Below are positions 1 through 7,324 of a stretch of DNA of 64,000 nucleotides, one piece after another. Numbering within the stretch: position 1 is the first letter of the stretch; each line of letters opens with the position of its first letter. The position numbers and the translations under genes are program-made. The notes under the pieces were generated by a model, which saw nothing but the letters and a program-made list of their open reading frames with translations, was not told where the DNA came from and searched no databases. Origin of the DNA: Streptomyces hygroscopicus (GTDB lineage: Bacteria; Actinomycetota; Actinomycetes; Streptomycetales; Streptomycetaceae); NCBI RefSeq assembly GCF_026168105.1, contig NZ_LBMW01000006.1:62001-126000 (forward strand), in the 5' to 3' direction.

Positions 1-2
1 TG

Positions 3-1001
3 CGGGCCGCTGTCGCCATGGGTGAACTCCGCACGGCTGTACGGACGCTGGCGCAGCTCGACCTCGAACCGGCCGAAGTCCTCGCGCAATTGGACGAGAT
101 CGCGCGCGGCCTCGGTGCCCCCGGCGGCGTCCAGCAGGCCACCCGCGCCGCCCGTCGCCCCCGCGAGGCGGACCTGTCCGAGGTCTACCTCGCGACCTGT
201 GTGTACGCGGTCTACGACTCGGTGACGCGTCGCTGCACCTTCGCCAACGCGGGGCATCTGCCGCCGGTGCTCGTCGAGCCGGGGGAGTCCGCGCTGATGC
301 TGGACGTGCCGCCCGGGATGCCGCTCGGCGTGGGCGGGGAGCCGTTCGAGGAGGTGGAGGTCGAACTGCCGGAGGGCGCGCTGCTGGCGCTCTACACGGA
401 CGGCCTCGTCGAGTCCCGCGACCATCCCCTGGACGAGGGCCTGCAGGCGTTCGTCGGGGCGCTCACCGACCCCTCCCGGCCGCTGGAGGACGTCTGCGAC
501 CACGTGCTCAACACCCTCGACACCCACCATGGCGAGGACGACATCGCGTTGCTGATGGCACGTGTGCAGGGCCTCCCGGCCGGGTCCGTCGGCGACTGGA
601 CGCTGCCGCGCGAGCCGCGGAGCGTGGGCCGGGCCCGGGAGTTCGCGCGCGGCCAACTGCTCGCCTGGGATCTGGAACCGCTGGTGGACACGGCGGAGCT
701 GCTGGTCAGCGAGCTGGTGACCAATGCCCTGCGGTACGGCGAGGGCGAGATCAGATTGCGGCTGCTGCTCGACCGGACGCTGGTGTGCGAGGTGTGGGAC
801 TCGGGGCTGGTCCAGCCGCGCCGCCGCCGCGCCCGGGACACGGACGAGGGAGGCCGCGGGCTGCAACTGGTCGGGCTGCTCTCCGCTGCCTGGGGGTCCC
901 GCCGTACGCCGCGCGGCAAGACGGTGTGGTTCGAACTGCCGTTGCCCGGTGGGGAGAACGGGATCGCGGACCCGGCGGAAGCGTTGCTCAGCCTGTTCTA
1001 G
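3..1001 (+). CDS. SpoIIE-type protein phosphatase with C-terminal HATPase domain (5' partial)
   Basis: The frame is open to the left edge, and the residues before the first in-window ATG (position 18) read RAAVAMGELRTAVRTLA, the interior of a PP2C/SpoIIE domain, so the gene begins upstream of the window. Residues 1-190 or so hold the end of the phosphatase fold (FANAGHLPPVL, LYTDGLVESRD, DDIALLMARV). The last ~120 residues are a histidine-kinase-like ATPase (SELVTNALRYG, then GGRGLQLVGLLS), as in anti-sigma serine kinases. Fusions of this kind in streptomycetes usually carry N-terminal GAF/PAS sensors and act in partner-switching control of sigma factors or anti-sigma antagonists; the sensor part is not visible here. 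The 3' end overlaps the convergent neighbour by 14 bp. Confidence 0.85.
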   Translation, partial: RAAVAMGELRTAVRTLAQLDLEPAEVLAQLDEIARGLGAPGGVQQATRAARRPREADLSEVYLATCVYAVYDSVTRRCTFANAGHLPPVLVEPGESALMLDVPPGMPLGVGGEPFEEVEVELPEGALLALYTDGLVESRDHPLDEGLQAFVGALTDPSRPLEDVCDHVLNTLDTHHGEDDIALLMARVQGLPAGSVGDWTLPREPRSVGRAREFARGQLLAWDLEPLVDTAELLVSELVTNALRYGEGEIRLRLLLDRTLVCEVWDSGLVQPRRRRARDTDEGGRGLQLVGLLSAAWGSRRTPRGKTVWFELPLPGGENGIADPAEALLSLF

Positions 1002-2862
1002 CCGGGGGCTCCGGGCCCGCGCCCCGCGGTTCCTCCTGGGGCGGGCCCTGTCCCCGGGCCGGCCGGAACAGCCCGCCGCCGTCCCGCCGCCCCCGTGTGC
1101 CCGGTCCGCCGTAGCTCGCGGGGCCGCCGTCGCCCGGGTACCCGGGCGGGTCGCCGTGTCGGTGCGGGGCGTTCAGCAGGATGCCGCCGAGTACGGCGCC
1201 CCCCGTCCGCAGACCGTCGCCGTACGGCGTCCCGTACGCCCGTACGTCCCGCTCCGCGAGCTGCCGGGCCTGCCGGGCGAGCGCGTCGGCCTCCCGGGCG
1301 TCGGCGAGGGCCTCGGCCGGCGCCGGGACCGGGGCCGCGTCCGTGTTCTCGGCCTCGCGCAGCTGCCGCTCCGCCTCCGCGAGCCGCGTCCTGGCCTCAC
1401 AGCCGACGGCTCCGCGGTGCGCCGTCACATACTCCGCGGTGGCACCGACGGTGCTGCGGGCGACGAGAACGGCCCGTTCGAGCCGCCGGAGCACACGCGG
1501 CCCGTCCGCCTCGTGCCACACCGCCCGGTCCAGCCCCACGGCCACCTGCTCGATCCGCCGCAGAGCGCCCACCGGATCACTCCGCCCGCCGATGCCCGCG
1601 GCAGTCGTCCCGCCGTCCTCCGATGCGCCCGCTCCTGCCCTCGTGTCCTCCTCCGTCCTCGTGTCCTCCGTCGCGCCGGTGGCCGCGGCAGCCGTCACGC
1701 CGTCGTCCGTCCCAGCGTCGTCCGTTCCGCCCGCTCCTGCCCTCGTGTCCTCCTCCGTGCCCGTGTCCTCCTCCGTGCCCGTGTCCTCCTCCGTGCCCGT
1801 GTCCTCCTCCGTCCCCTCGCCGCCCGTCTCCTTCCGTACCTGAGCCACCACCGACTCCCCGTAGGCGATCCGGCCCCGCAGATCTGCGCGGGCGGCCTCG
1901 GTGTCCAGCGGTTCACGGGCCTGTGCCAGGCCGGTCTCCGCGTCGGTCAAGGCCGCGGGGAGGTGGTCCGTCGCCGTGGCGAGGGCCGAGGCGAGGCGGG
2001 CGATGCCGGTGACGAGGAGCTCCGCCTGGCCGACGGCGGCCTCCGCTGCACGCAGCTGGACCACCGCGCCCGCCGTTTCGTCGCCGTCGACGGCCTGGCG
2101 TGCCCGGTTGAGACAGGTCGTGGCGAAGACCAGCCGGTCCCTGGCCTGCTCGTCATGGCCCGCCACCGGCAGATAAGCCGCCAGGGCGTACCGCGCGCGC
2201 AGCCCGGCGAGCGTGCCGTCCGCGTCCGCGACCCGTGCCGCCACCTCCCGGAACCGCGCCTCGGCACGCTCCACCGCGTCCCGCACCGTCTGCTCCAGCG
2301 CCCGTGCCTGGTCGAATCCGGCCGCCTCGGTGTCCAGCCGTCGCCCGGCCGCCCCGCACCGCGCCGCGACCTCCTCCAGCAGCACCCGTCGGCCGCCCTC
2401 CCCGTCGTCCAGCCGCTGCCTGATCCGGAACGCCGCCGCCAGCTCCGACGCGGCGAACTCCACGGCCTCCGCGTACTCCCGGACCGCCGCATCACCCAAC
2501 TGTCCCGCAGCCCAGCCCAGTTCGTCCCGGCTCGTGCGCACGCAGTCGTCGGTCACGACGAGCAACCCCCTGGCCCGTCGGTCGAGTTCGTCCAGCGGGA
2601 CGACCGTGGGCGCGCCGCCCGGAGTCGTGCGCGTGGTCACGCGTATCCTGCGCCGCACCGACGCGTACGCCGCCACGGCCACGGCGGCGACCACGGCGAC
2701 CAGCGGCAGCACCAGGTCGCCGGTGGACGTCTGGCCGTGCCCGGCCGCCACCGCCGCCGCGACCGCCGGTACCAGCACCGCCCCGGCCGCGGCGGGGCCC
2801 CTCCGCACGGCTCGGTACGCGGCGGCCCGGTGCGGCCGGTCTGGACGGTGGGGCGGCGTCAC
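988..2862 (-). CDS. Coiled-coil membrane protein resembling a TPM-family protein without the TPM domain
   Basis: About 624 aa. GTG at 2862 is the best start because the two hydrophobic segments (roughly residues 24-41 and 49-67) and the family-like sequence begin just after it. The frame stays open to 3087, but that extension looks non-coding. The part after the second membrane segment (VPLDELDRRARGLLVVTDD, LDDGEGGRRVLLEE) and the Gly-rich tail (GGPASYGGPGTRGRR) match what I recall of streptomycete TPM-domain proteins downstream of their TPM domain. The extracytoplasmic TPM domain itself is absent. The middle is Glu/Ala-rich and probably coiled coil, with four tandem TEEDTG repeats encoded by an 18-bp DNA repeat. 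No catalytic motif is seen, and the function is unknown. Confidence 0.65.
   Translation of the reverse strand: MTPPHRPDRPHRAAAYRAVRRGPAAAGAVLVPAVAAAVAAGHGQTSTGDLVLPLVAVVAAVAVAAYASVRRRIRVTTRTTPGGAPTVVPLDELDRRARGLLVVTDDCVRTSRDELGWAAGQLGDAAVREYAEAVEFAASELAAAFRIRQRLDDGEGGRRVLLEEVAARCGAAGRRLDTEAAGFDQARALEQTVRDAVERAEARFREVAARVADADGTLAGLRARYALAAYLPVAGHDEQARDRLVFATTCLNRARQAVDGDETAGAVVQLRAAEAAVGQAELLVTGIARLASALATATDHLPAALTDAETGLAQAREPLDTEAARADLRGRIAYGESVVAQVRKETGGEGTEEDTGTEEDTGTEEDTGTEEDTRAGAGGTDDAGTDDGVTAAAATGATEDTRTEEDTRAGAGASEDGGTTAAGIGGRSDPVGALRRIEQVAVGLDRAVWHEADGPRVLRRLERAVLVARSTVGATAEYVTAHRGAVGCEARTRLAEAERQLREAENTDAAPVPAPAEALADAREADALARQARQLAERDVRAYGTPYGDGLRTGGAVLGGILLNAPHRHGDPPGYPGDGGPASYGGPGTRGRRDGGGLFRPARGQGPPQEEPRGAGPEPPARTG
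1745..1816. repeat. 18-bp tandem repeat, four copies
   Basis: Four head-to-tail copies of an 18-bp unit (gtgtcctcctccgtgccc, the last copy diverging at its end) lie in frame in the TPM-like gene and encode the six-residue repeat TEEDTG on the minus strand. Degenerate copies occur near 1640-1665. The unit is a multiple of three, so copy number can change without a frameshift. Confidence 0.9.
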
Positions 2863-3009
2863 ATTTGGGAGCGTATGGCCGATGACACGGCCCCGCGACC
2901 GGTGAGCACCCGATACGGCATGCCTGCCGGTGGATCCACAGGAGAGGATGCATCTGCTCGTCCCCCGGGTCGGTGCCATGATCAACGCAGCACACGACGG
3001 AGGGTCTCC

Positions 3010-3120
3010 ATGCACGTCATCTCGCTGGCCGCCGTGTCGGCGGTCCGGCGCGTCGGCCGCACCCCCGCACGACGCGTGCCCGGGCACCCCTCGCTCAGCC
3101 TCCCGGAGGACGTCTGCTGA
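3010..3120 (+). CDS. Possible 36-aa small protein
   Basis: An ATG at 3010 is preceded at good distance by GGAGGG and opens a 36-codon frame beginning MHVISLAAVSAVRR and ending EDVC. It lies between two leftward genes and overlaps the 3' end of sdhB by 26 bp on the opposite strand. The strong ribosome site is the only positive evidence. No family is recognised, and in such GC-rich DNA it could be chance. Confidence 0.25.
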   Translation: MHVISLAAVSAVRRVGRTPARRVPGHPSLSLPEDVC

Positions 3121-3871
3121 TCTTCGACCCCAGCCAGACCAGCGGGTCGTACTTGCGGTCGATCGCCCGTTCCTTCAACGGGATCAGCGCGTTGTCCGTG
3201 ATCTTGATGTTCTCGGGGCACACCTCCGTGCAGCACTTGGTGATGTTGCAGTAGCCGAGGCCGTGGTCGTCCTGGGCGGTGCGTTTGCGGTCCAGGCCCG
3301 TCTCCTGCGCCGCGTCCAGGGGGTGCATGTCCAGTTCCGCCACCCGCATCAGGAACCGCGGACCCGCGAACACCTGCTTGTTCTCGTCGTGATCGCGCAC
3401 GACATGGCAGGTGTTCTGGCACAGGAAGCACTCGATGCACTTGCGGAACTCCTGCGAGCGGTCCACGTCCTCCTGCTGCATGCGGTACTCGCCGGGGCCC
3501 AGGCCGGGCGGCGGCACGAAGGACGGGATCTCGCGTGCCTTGCGGTAGTTGAAGCCCACGTCCGTCACCAGATCCCGGATCACCGGGAAGGTCCGCAGGG
3601 GCGTCACCGTGATGGTCTCGTCCCGGCCGAACACCGACATCCGCGTCATGCACATCAGCCGCGGCCGCCCGTTGATCTCCGCCGAGCACGAACCGCACTT
3701 TCCGGCCTTGCAGTTCCAGCGCACGGCGAGGTCGGGCGCCTGCGTGGCCTGCAGACGGTGGATGATGTCCAGCACCACCTCGCCGTCGTTGACCTCGACC
3801 TTGAAGTCCTCGAGGCCGCCGCCTCCCACATCGCCCCGCCACACCTGGAAGCGGGCCTCGTAGCTGCTCAC
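3095..3871 (-). CDS. sdhB: Succinate dehydrogenase/fumarate reductase iron-sulfur subunit
   Basis: 258 aa. The GTG start overlaps the stop of the flavoprotein gene (GTGA), so the two are translationally coupled. The N-terminal half carries a plant-type [2Fe-2S] site (NCKAGKCGSC followed by the LMC cysteine). The C-terminal half holds the [4Fe-4S]/[3Fe-4S] cysteines (CIECFLCQNTC and CNITKCCTEVCPENI). It passes electrons from the flavin to quinone in the cytoplasmic membrane. Length and a 649-aa partner are like the mycobacterial Sdh1 set (Rv0249c-Rv0247c), a family-level comparison from memory. The direction of the reaction in vivo cannot be read from sequence. Confidence 0.92.
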   Translation of the reverse strand: MSSYEARFQVWRGDVGGGGLEDFKVEVNDGEVVLDIIHRLQATQAPDLAVRWNCKAGKCGSCSAEINGRPRLMCMTRMSVFGRDETITVTPLRTFPVIRDLVTDVGFNYRKAREIPSFVPPPGLGPGEYRMQQEDVDRSQEFRKCIECFLCQNTCHVVRDHDENKQVFAGPRFLMRVAELDMHPLDAAQETGLDRKRTAQDDHGLGYCNITKCCTEVCPENIKITDNALIPLKERAIDRKYDPLVWLGSKISRRPPGG

Positions 3872-5817
3872 TCGTACAGCTCCTCTTCGGCCAGGTACTT
3901 GACCAGCTCCTCCTTCTCGAAGAGGGCGAGCAGGTCGGGGCGGATGGGTTCGGTGGTCTCCCGGCCGAGGGTGATCTGGCCGCGGACCGGGTCGGTCGCC
4001 GCGAGGCCGCCGGTGGGATCGGTGAGTCGGCACAGCAGATTGATCCGGCGCCATGCCCGGTCCATCGTCGGGTAGTCCTCGCGGGTGTGCCCGCCGCGTG
4101 ACTCCGTGCGCTCCAGCGCGGCCCGCGCCACGCACTCGCTGACCAGCAGCATGTTCCGCAGGTCCAGGGCGAGGTGCCAGCCCGGGTTGAACTGCCGGTG
4201 CCCCTCGACGCCCGCCCGGCGCGCCCGTACCCGCAGCTCGGCCAGCTTCTTCAGCGCCTGCTGCATCTCCGGCTCACGGCGGATGATGCCCACCAGGTCG
4301 TTCATGGTCTGCTGGAGTTCCTGGTGGAGGGTGTACGGGTTCTCCGGCGGGTGGCTCTGCTCCTCGCCGTCCTCGCCGGGCGCCGGGCCCTCGGCCGAGA
4401 ACGGGCGCAGGGCCTCCGCGGCCGCCGTGTCGACCTGGATGTCGTCCACCAGGGGGCGCTCGGCCAGGCCCGTCGCGTACTCGGCCGCGTGCAGCCCTGC
4501 CCGCCGTCCGAACACCAGCAGGTCGGAGAGCGAGTTGCCGCCCAGCCGGTTGGATCCGTGCATGCCGCCGGCCACCTCTCCGGCCGCGTACAGACCCGTG
4601 GCACCGCGGGCCGCCGCGGTGTCCGAGTCGACCGCGATGCCGCCCATCACGTAGTGGCAGGTCGGTCCGACCTCCATCGGCTCGGCGGTGATGTCCACGT
4701 CCGCCAGCTCCTTGAACTGGTGGTACATGGACGGCAGCCGGCGCCGGATGACCTCGGCCGGCATACGCGTGGACACGTCGAGGAAGACACCGCCGTGCGG
4801 GGAGCCACGGCCCGCCTTCACCTCGGCGTTGATCGCGCGCGCGACCTCGTCACGGGGGAGGAGCTCGGGCGGGCGCCGGTTGTTGTCCGGGTCGTCGTAC
4901 CAGCGGTCGGCCTCCTCCTCCGACTGCGCGTACTTCTCCTTGAAGACGTCGGGGATGTAGTCGAACATGAACCGCTCGTCCTCGGAGTTCCTGAGGACAC
5001 CGCCGTCGCCGCGCACCGACTCGGTGACGAGGATGCCCTTCACCGACGGCGGCCAGACCATGCCCGTAGGGTGGAACTGGACGAACTCCATGTTCAGCAG
5101 CGGAGCGCCGGCGAGCAGGGCCAGCGCGTGCCCGTCACCCGTGTACTCCCACGAGTTCGACGTCACCTTGAAGGACTTGCCGATGCCGCCGGTCGCGATC
5201 ACGACCGCGGGCGCTTCGAGGACGAAGAACCGGCCGGTCTCGCGCTCGTACGCGAACACCCCCGACACCCGGTCCCGTTCCTTCAGGACCCGGGTGACGG
5301 TGCACTCCTGGAAGACCTTCAGCCGGGACTCGTACTCCCCGGTCTCCTTCTCGTCCTCCTGCTGGAGCGCGACCACCTTCTGCTGGAGCGTGCGGATCAG
5401 CTCGAGGCCCGTACGGTCGCCGACGTGCGCGAGGCGCGGGTACTCGTGGCCGCCGAAGTTGCGCTGCGAGATGCGCCCGTCCTTCGTACGGTCGAAGAGG
5501 GCGCCCCAGGTCTCCAGCTCCCAGACGCGGTCGGGCGCCTCGCGCGCGTGCAGCTCGGCCATCCGCCACTGGTTGAGGAACTTCCCGCCCCGCATGGTGT
5601 CCCGGAAGTGCACCTGCCAGTTGTCGTGCGGGTTGGCGTTGCCCATCGCCGCCGCGATGCCGCCCTCCGCCATCACCGTGTGCGCCTTGCCGAACAGCGA
5701 CTTGCAGATCACGGCAGTTCGGGCACCCCGCTCGCGCGCCTCGATGGCGGCCCGCAGCCCGGCGCCCCCGGCGCCGACCACGACGACGTCCCACTCCTGT
5801 CGCTCCACCACGGTCAT
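3868..5817 (-). CDS. sdhA: Succinate dehydrogenase/fumarate reductase flavoprotein subunit
   Basis: 649 aa. ATG at 5817 shares its last bases with the stop of the membrane-anchor gene (ATGA). The dinucleotide-binding loop VVVVGAGGAGLRAA is near the N-terminus, followed by HTVMAEGG, where the His is the usual site of covalent FAD attachment in SdhA/FrdA. Substrate-side motifs include EFVQFHPTG and the RLGGNSLSDLLVFGRRAG stretch. It oxidises succinate to fumarate (or the reverse) with SdhB and the anchor encoded beside it. It is the middle gene of a leftward operon of four. Confidence 0.94.
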   Translation of the reverse strand: MTVVERQEWDVVVVGAGGAGLRAAIEARERGARTAVICKSLFGKAHTVMAEGGIAAAMGNANPHDNWQVHFRDTMRGGKFLNQWRMAELHAREAPDRVWELETWGALFDRTKDGRISQRNFGGHEYPRLAHVGDRTGLELIRTLQQKVVALQQEDEKETGEYESRLKVFQECTVTRVLKERDRVSGVFAYERETGRFFVLEAPAVVIATGGIGKSFKVTSNSWEYTGDGHALALLAGAPLLNMEFVQFHPTGMVWPPSVKGILVTESVRGDGGVLRNSEDERFMFDYIPDVFKEKYAQSEEEADRWYDDPDNNRRPPELLPRDEVARAINAEVKAGRGSPHGGVFLDVSTRMPAEVIRRRLPSMYHQFKELADVDITAEPMEVGPTCHYVMGGIAVDSDTAAARGATGLYAAGEVAGGMHGSNRLGGNSLSDLLVFGRRAGLHAAEYATGLAERPLVDDIQVDTAAAEALRPFSAEGPAPGEDGEEQSHPPENPYTLHQELQQTMNDLVGIIRREPEMQQALKKLAELRVRARRAGVEGHRQFNPGWHLALDLRNMLLVSECVARAALERTESRGGHTREDYPTMDRAWRRINLLCRLTDPTGGLAATDPVRGQITLGRETTEPIRPDLLALFEKEELVKYLAEEELYE

Positions 5818-6650
5818 CAGAAGAACCTCGGATCGTCGAAGGCGCCGGACGCCACCAGGTACACGTAGAAGTCGGCGAGGGCCACGCTGAACAGCGACGC
5901 CCAGGCCAGCTGCATGTGGCGGGCGTTGAGTCTGCTGACGAACTGCCATGCCCGGTAGCGCACGGGATGCCTGGAGAAGTGCTTGAGCCGGCCGGCCACG
6001 ATGTGCCGGCATGAGTGGCAGGAGATGGTGTACGCCCAGATCAGCACGATGTTCACCAGGAAGACCAGGGTGCCCAGACCCATGTGGCCCCAGTGGTAGT
6101 GCCGGTCGCGGAAGGCGAGCACGGTGTCGTAGGTGAGGACGCCCGCCACGAGGAGGGCCGCGTAGAAGAAATACCGGTGGATGTTCTGAAGGATCAGCGG
6201 GAAGCGGGTCTCGCCGGTGTACTTGCGGTGGGGCTCCGCCACCGCGCAGGCCGGGGGCGACAGCCAGAAACCGCGGTAGTAGGCCTTCCGGTAGTAGTAG
6301 CAGGTCAGCCGGAAGCCCAGCGGGAAGATCAGGATGATGATCGCCGGGGAGACGGCCCACCAGCTGCCGAAGAGGTCGGCGTTCGGGCCCGCGTGCATCC
6401 TTCTGCAGTTCTCCGCCAGACAGGGCGAGTAGAACGGCGAGACGTACGGCGCCGCGTAGTAGTCCGCGTTCGCGAAGGCACGCCACGTCGAGTACACGAC
6501 GAAGGCCAGCAGTCCGGCCGCGGTGGCGGCCGGGGCCAGCCACCAGCGGTCGGTTCGCAGATGGGGGGCGGCGATCGCGGCGCGCGCACCGGTCCGCGCG
6601 CCGCCGGGAGGATGGGGTTCTGTGTCGGGAGGTTCCGTACCAGTGGCCAA
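5817..6650 (-). CDS. Succinate dehydrogenase membrane anchor (cytochrome b-like)
   Basis: 277 aa from a TTG at 6650, with AGAGAGG about 10 nt upstream; no ATG or GTG gives a credible N-terminus. The sequence has about five hydrophobic helices and many histidines flanking them (LILQNIHRYFF, AFRDRHYHWGHMG, ISCHSCRH), suitable as haem b ligands and quinone-site residues. A cytoplasmic-looking 30-40-residue Pro-rich leader precedes the first helix. As the only membrane gene beside sdhA and sdhB, it must serve as the single large anchor, as in the mycobacterial Sdh1 type. It replaces the usual pair of small SdhC/SdhD proteins. Confidence 0.8.
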   Translation of the reverse strand: MATGTEPPDTEPHPPGGARTGARAAIAAPHLRTDRWWLAPAATAAGLLAFVVYSTWRAFANADYYAAPYVSPFYSPCLAENCRRMHAGPNADLFGSWWAVSPAIIILIFPLGFRLTCYYYRKAYYRGFWLSPPACAVAEPHRKYTGETRFPLILQNIHRYFFYAALLVAGVLTYDTVLAFRDRHYHWGHMGLGTLVFLVNIVLIWAYTISCHSCRHIVAGRLKHFSRHPVRYRAWQFVSRLNARHMQLAWASLFSVALADFYVYLVASGAFDDPRFF

Positions 6651-6702
6651 GGAAAGCGCACCTCTCTGTCGTCGGCTCGTCCGCCTCCGGGACCTTCGGG
6701 GG

Positions 6703-6990
6703 TCAGGGGGCGTGCCGGTCGCGGGCGCCGAGACCCTCGTCGTCCGAGTCCGTCCACAGGCTGTTGTCGTACGGCGTGTCGGAGATCGTGACGAGCTCCG
6801 GCCGCCGGGTCGAGGCGGGAACGGCCGCCTCACGCAGCAGCGCCACGCTCTCACGCAGATGGTCGGCGTCGGTGCGGACACGGCGTATGTCGAGCCCGCC
6901 GCTGCCCATCTGCTGCTCCAGGCGTCCGACGGACCGGTACAGGTCGTCGAGGCACCGCTGAACTGACGTCAGTTCGTCGTATACGGACAT
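6703..6990 (-). CDS. Conserved-looking 95-aa protein heading the sdh operon
   Basis: The ATG at 6990 is preceded by GTGAGG at normal spacing. The product is hydrophilic and acidic. Its first half has an amphipathic heptad pattern (DELTSVQRCLDDLYRSVGRL) suggesting a short coiled coil, and its C-terminal half is polar and probably unstructured (DTPYDNSLWTDSDDEG). It has no signal peptide or membrane segment. It lies 52 bp upstream of the anchor gene on the same strand, so it is probably transcribed with the dehydrogenase. No family is recognised and no function can be assigned. Confidence 0.65.
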   Translation of the reverse strand: MSVYDELTSVQRCLDDLYRSVGRLEQQMGSGGLDIRRVRTDADHLRESVALLREAAVPASTRRPELVTISDTPYDNSLWTDSDDEGLGARDRHAP

Positions 6991-7324
6991 GACGTGACCT
7001 CACTTCCACGGGCCCCAGGCCCAAGGTGGCAACGTTCACGCGCCTGCGAGTGTTGCGCGTCACACCTGCCGGTGTGAAGGGACATGCAGGGATTGGCCGA
7101 CGCGTGTCGGTGTGTGCGGGTGCGTATTCGAATTCCCCGCCCCGGGGGCCGGGGCCGGTTGCGCCGCACGGGTGGCGTTCTCAGAGTCCGTCGCCGTGTC
7201 GTCGCATACCGCTGAAGTCCTTCCTCTTCAGTGGGCTCATACATTCCGATCAGCTCCAAATACCGACAAACCTGATCATAACCCCCCCGCCGATCCGCGG
7301 AGCGGCCCCCCGGAGGTAGACGTG
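6991..7324. promoter_or_regulatory. Divergent intergenic region between the sdh operon and the LpqW-like gene
   Basis: 334 bp without a gene between two divergent transcription units, so it should hold both promoters. It contains a perfect 7-bp inverted repeat with a 4-nt spacer (tcacacc-tgcc-ggtgtga, 7060-7077) that could be a repressor operator. There is a less GC-rich stretch around 7225-7290, where a promoter for the lipoprotein gene is likely. GGAGG at 7313 is the ribosome site of that gene. Confidence 0.45.

Noticed and set aside
1745..1816. CRISPR-like or VNTR array outside a gene
   Set aside because: The repeats are directly adjoining with no spacers and lie in frame inside a coding sequence.
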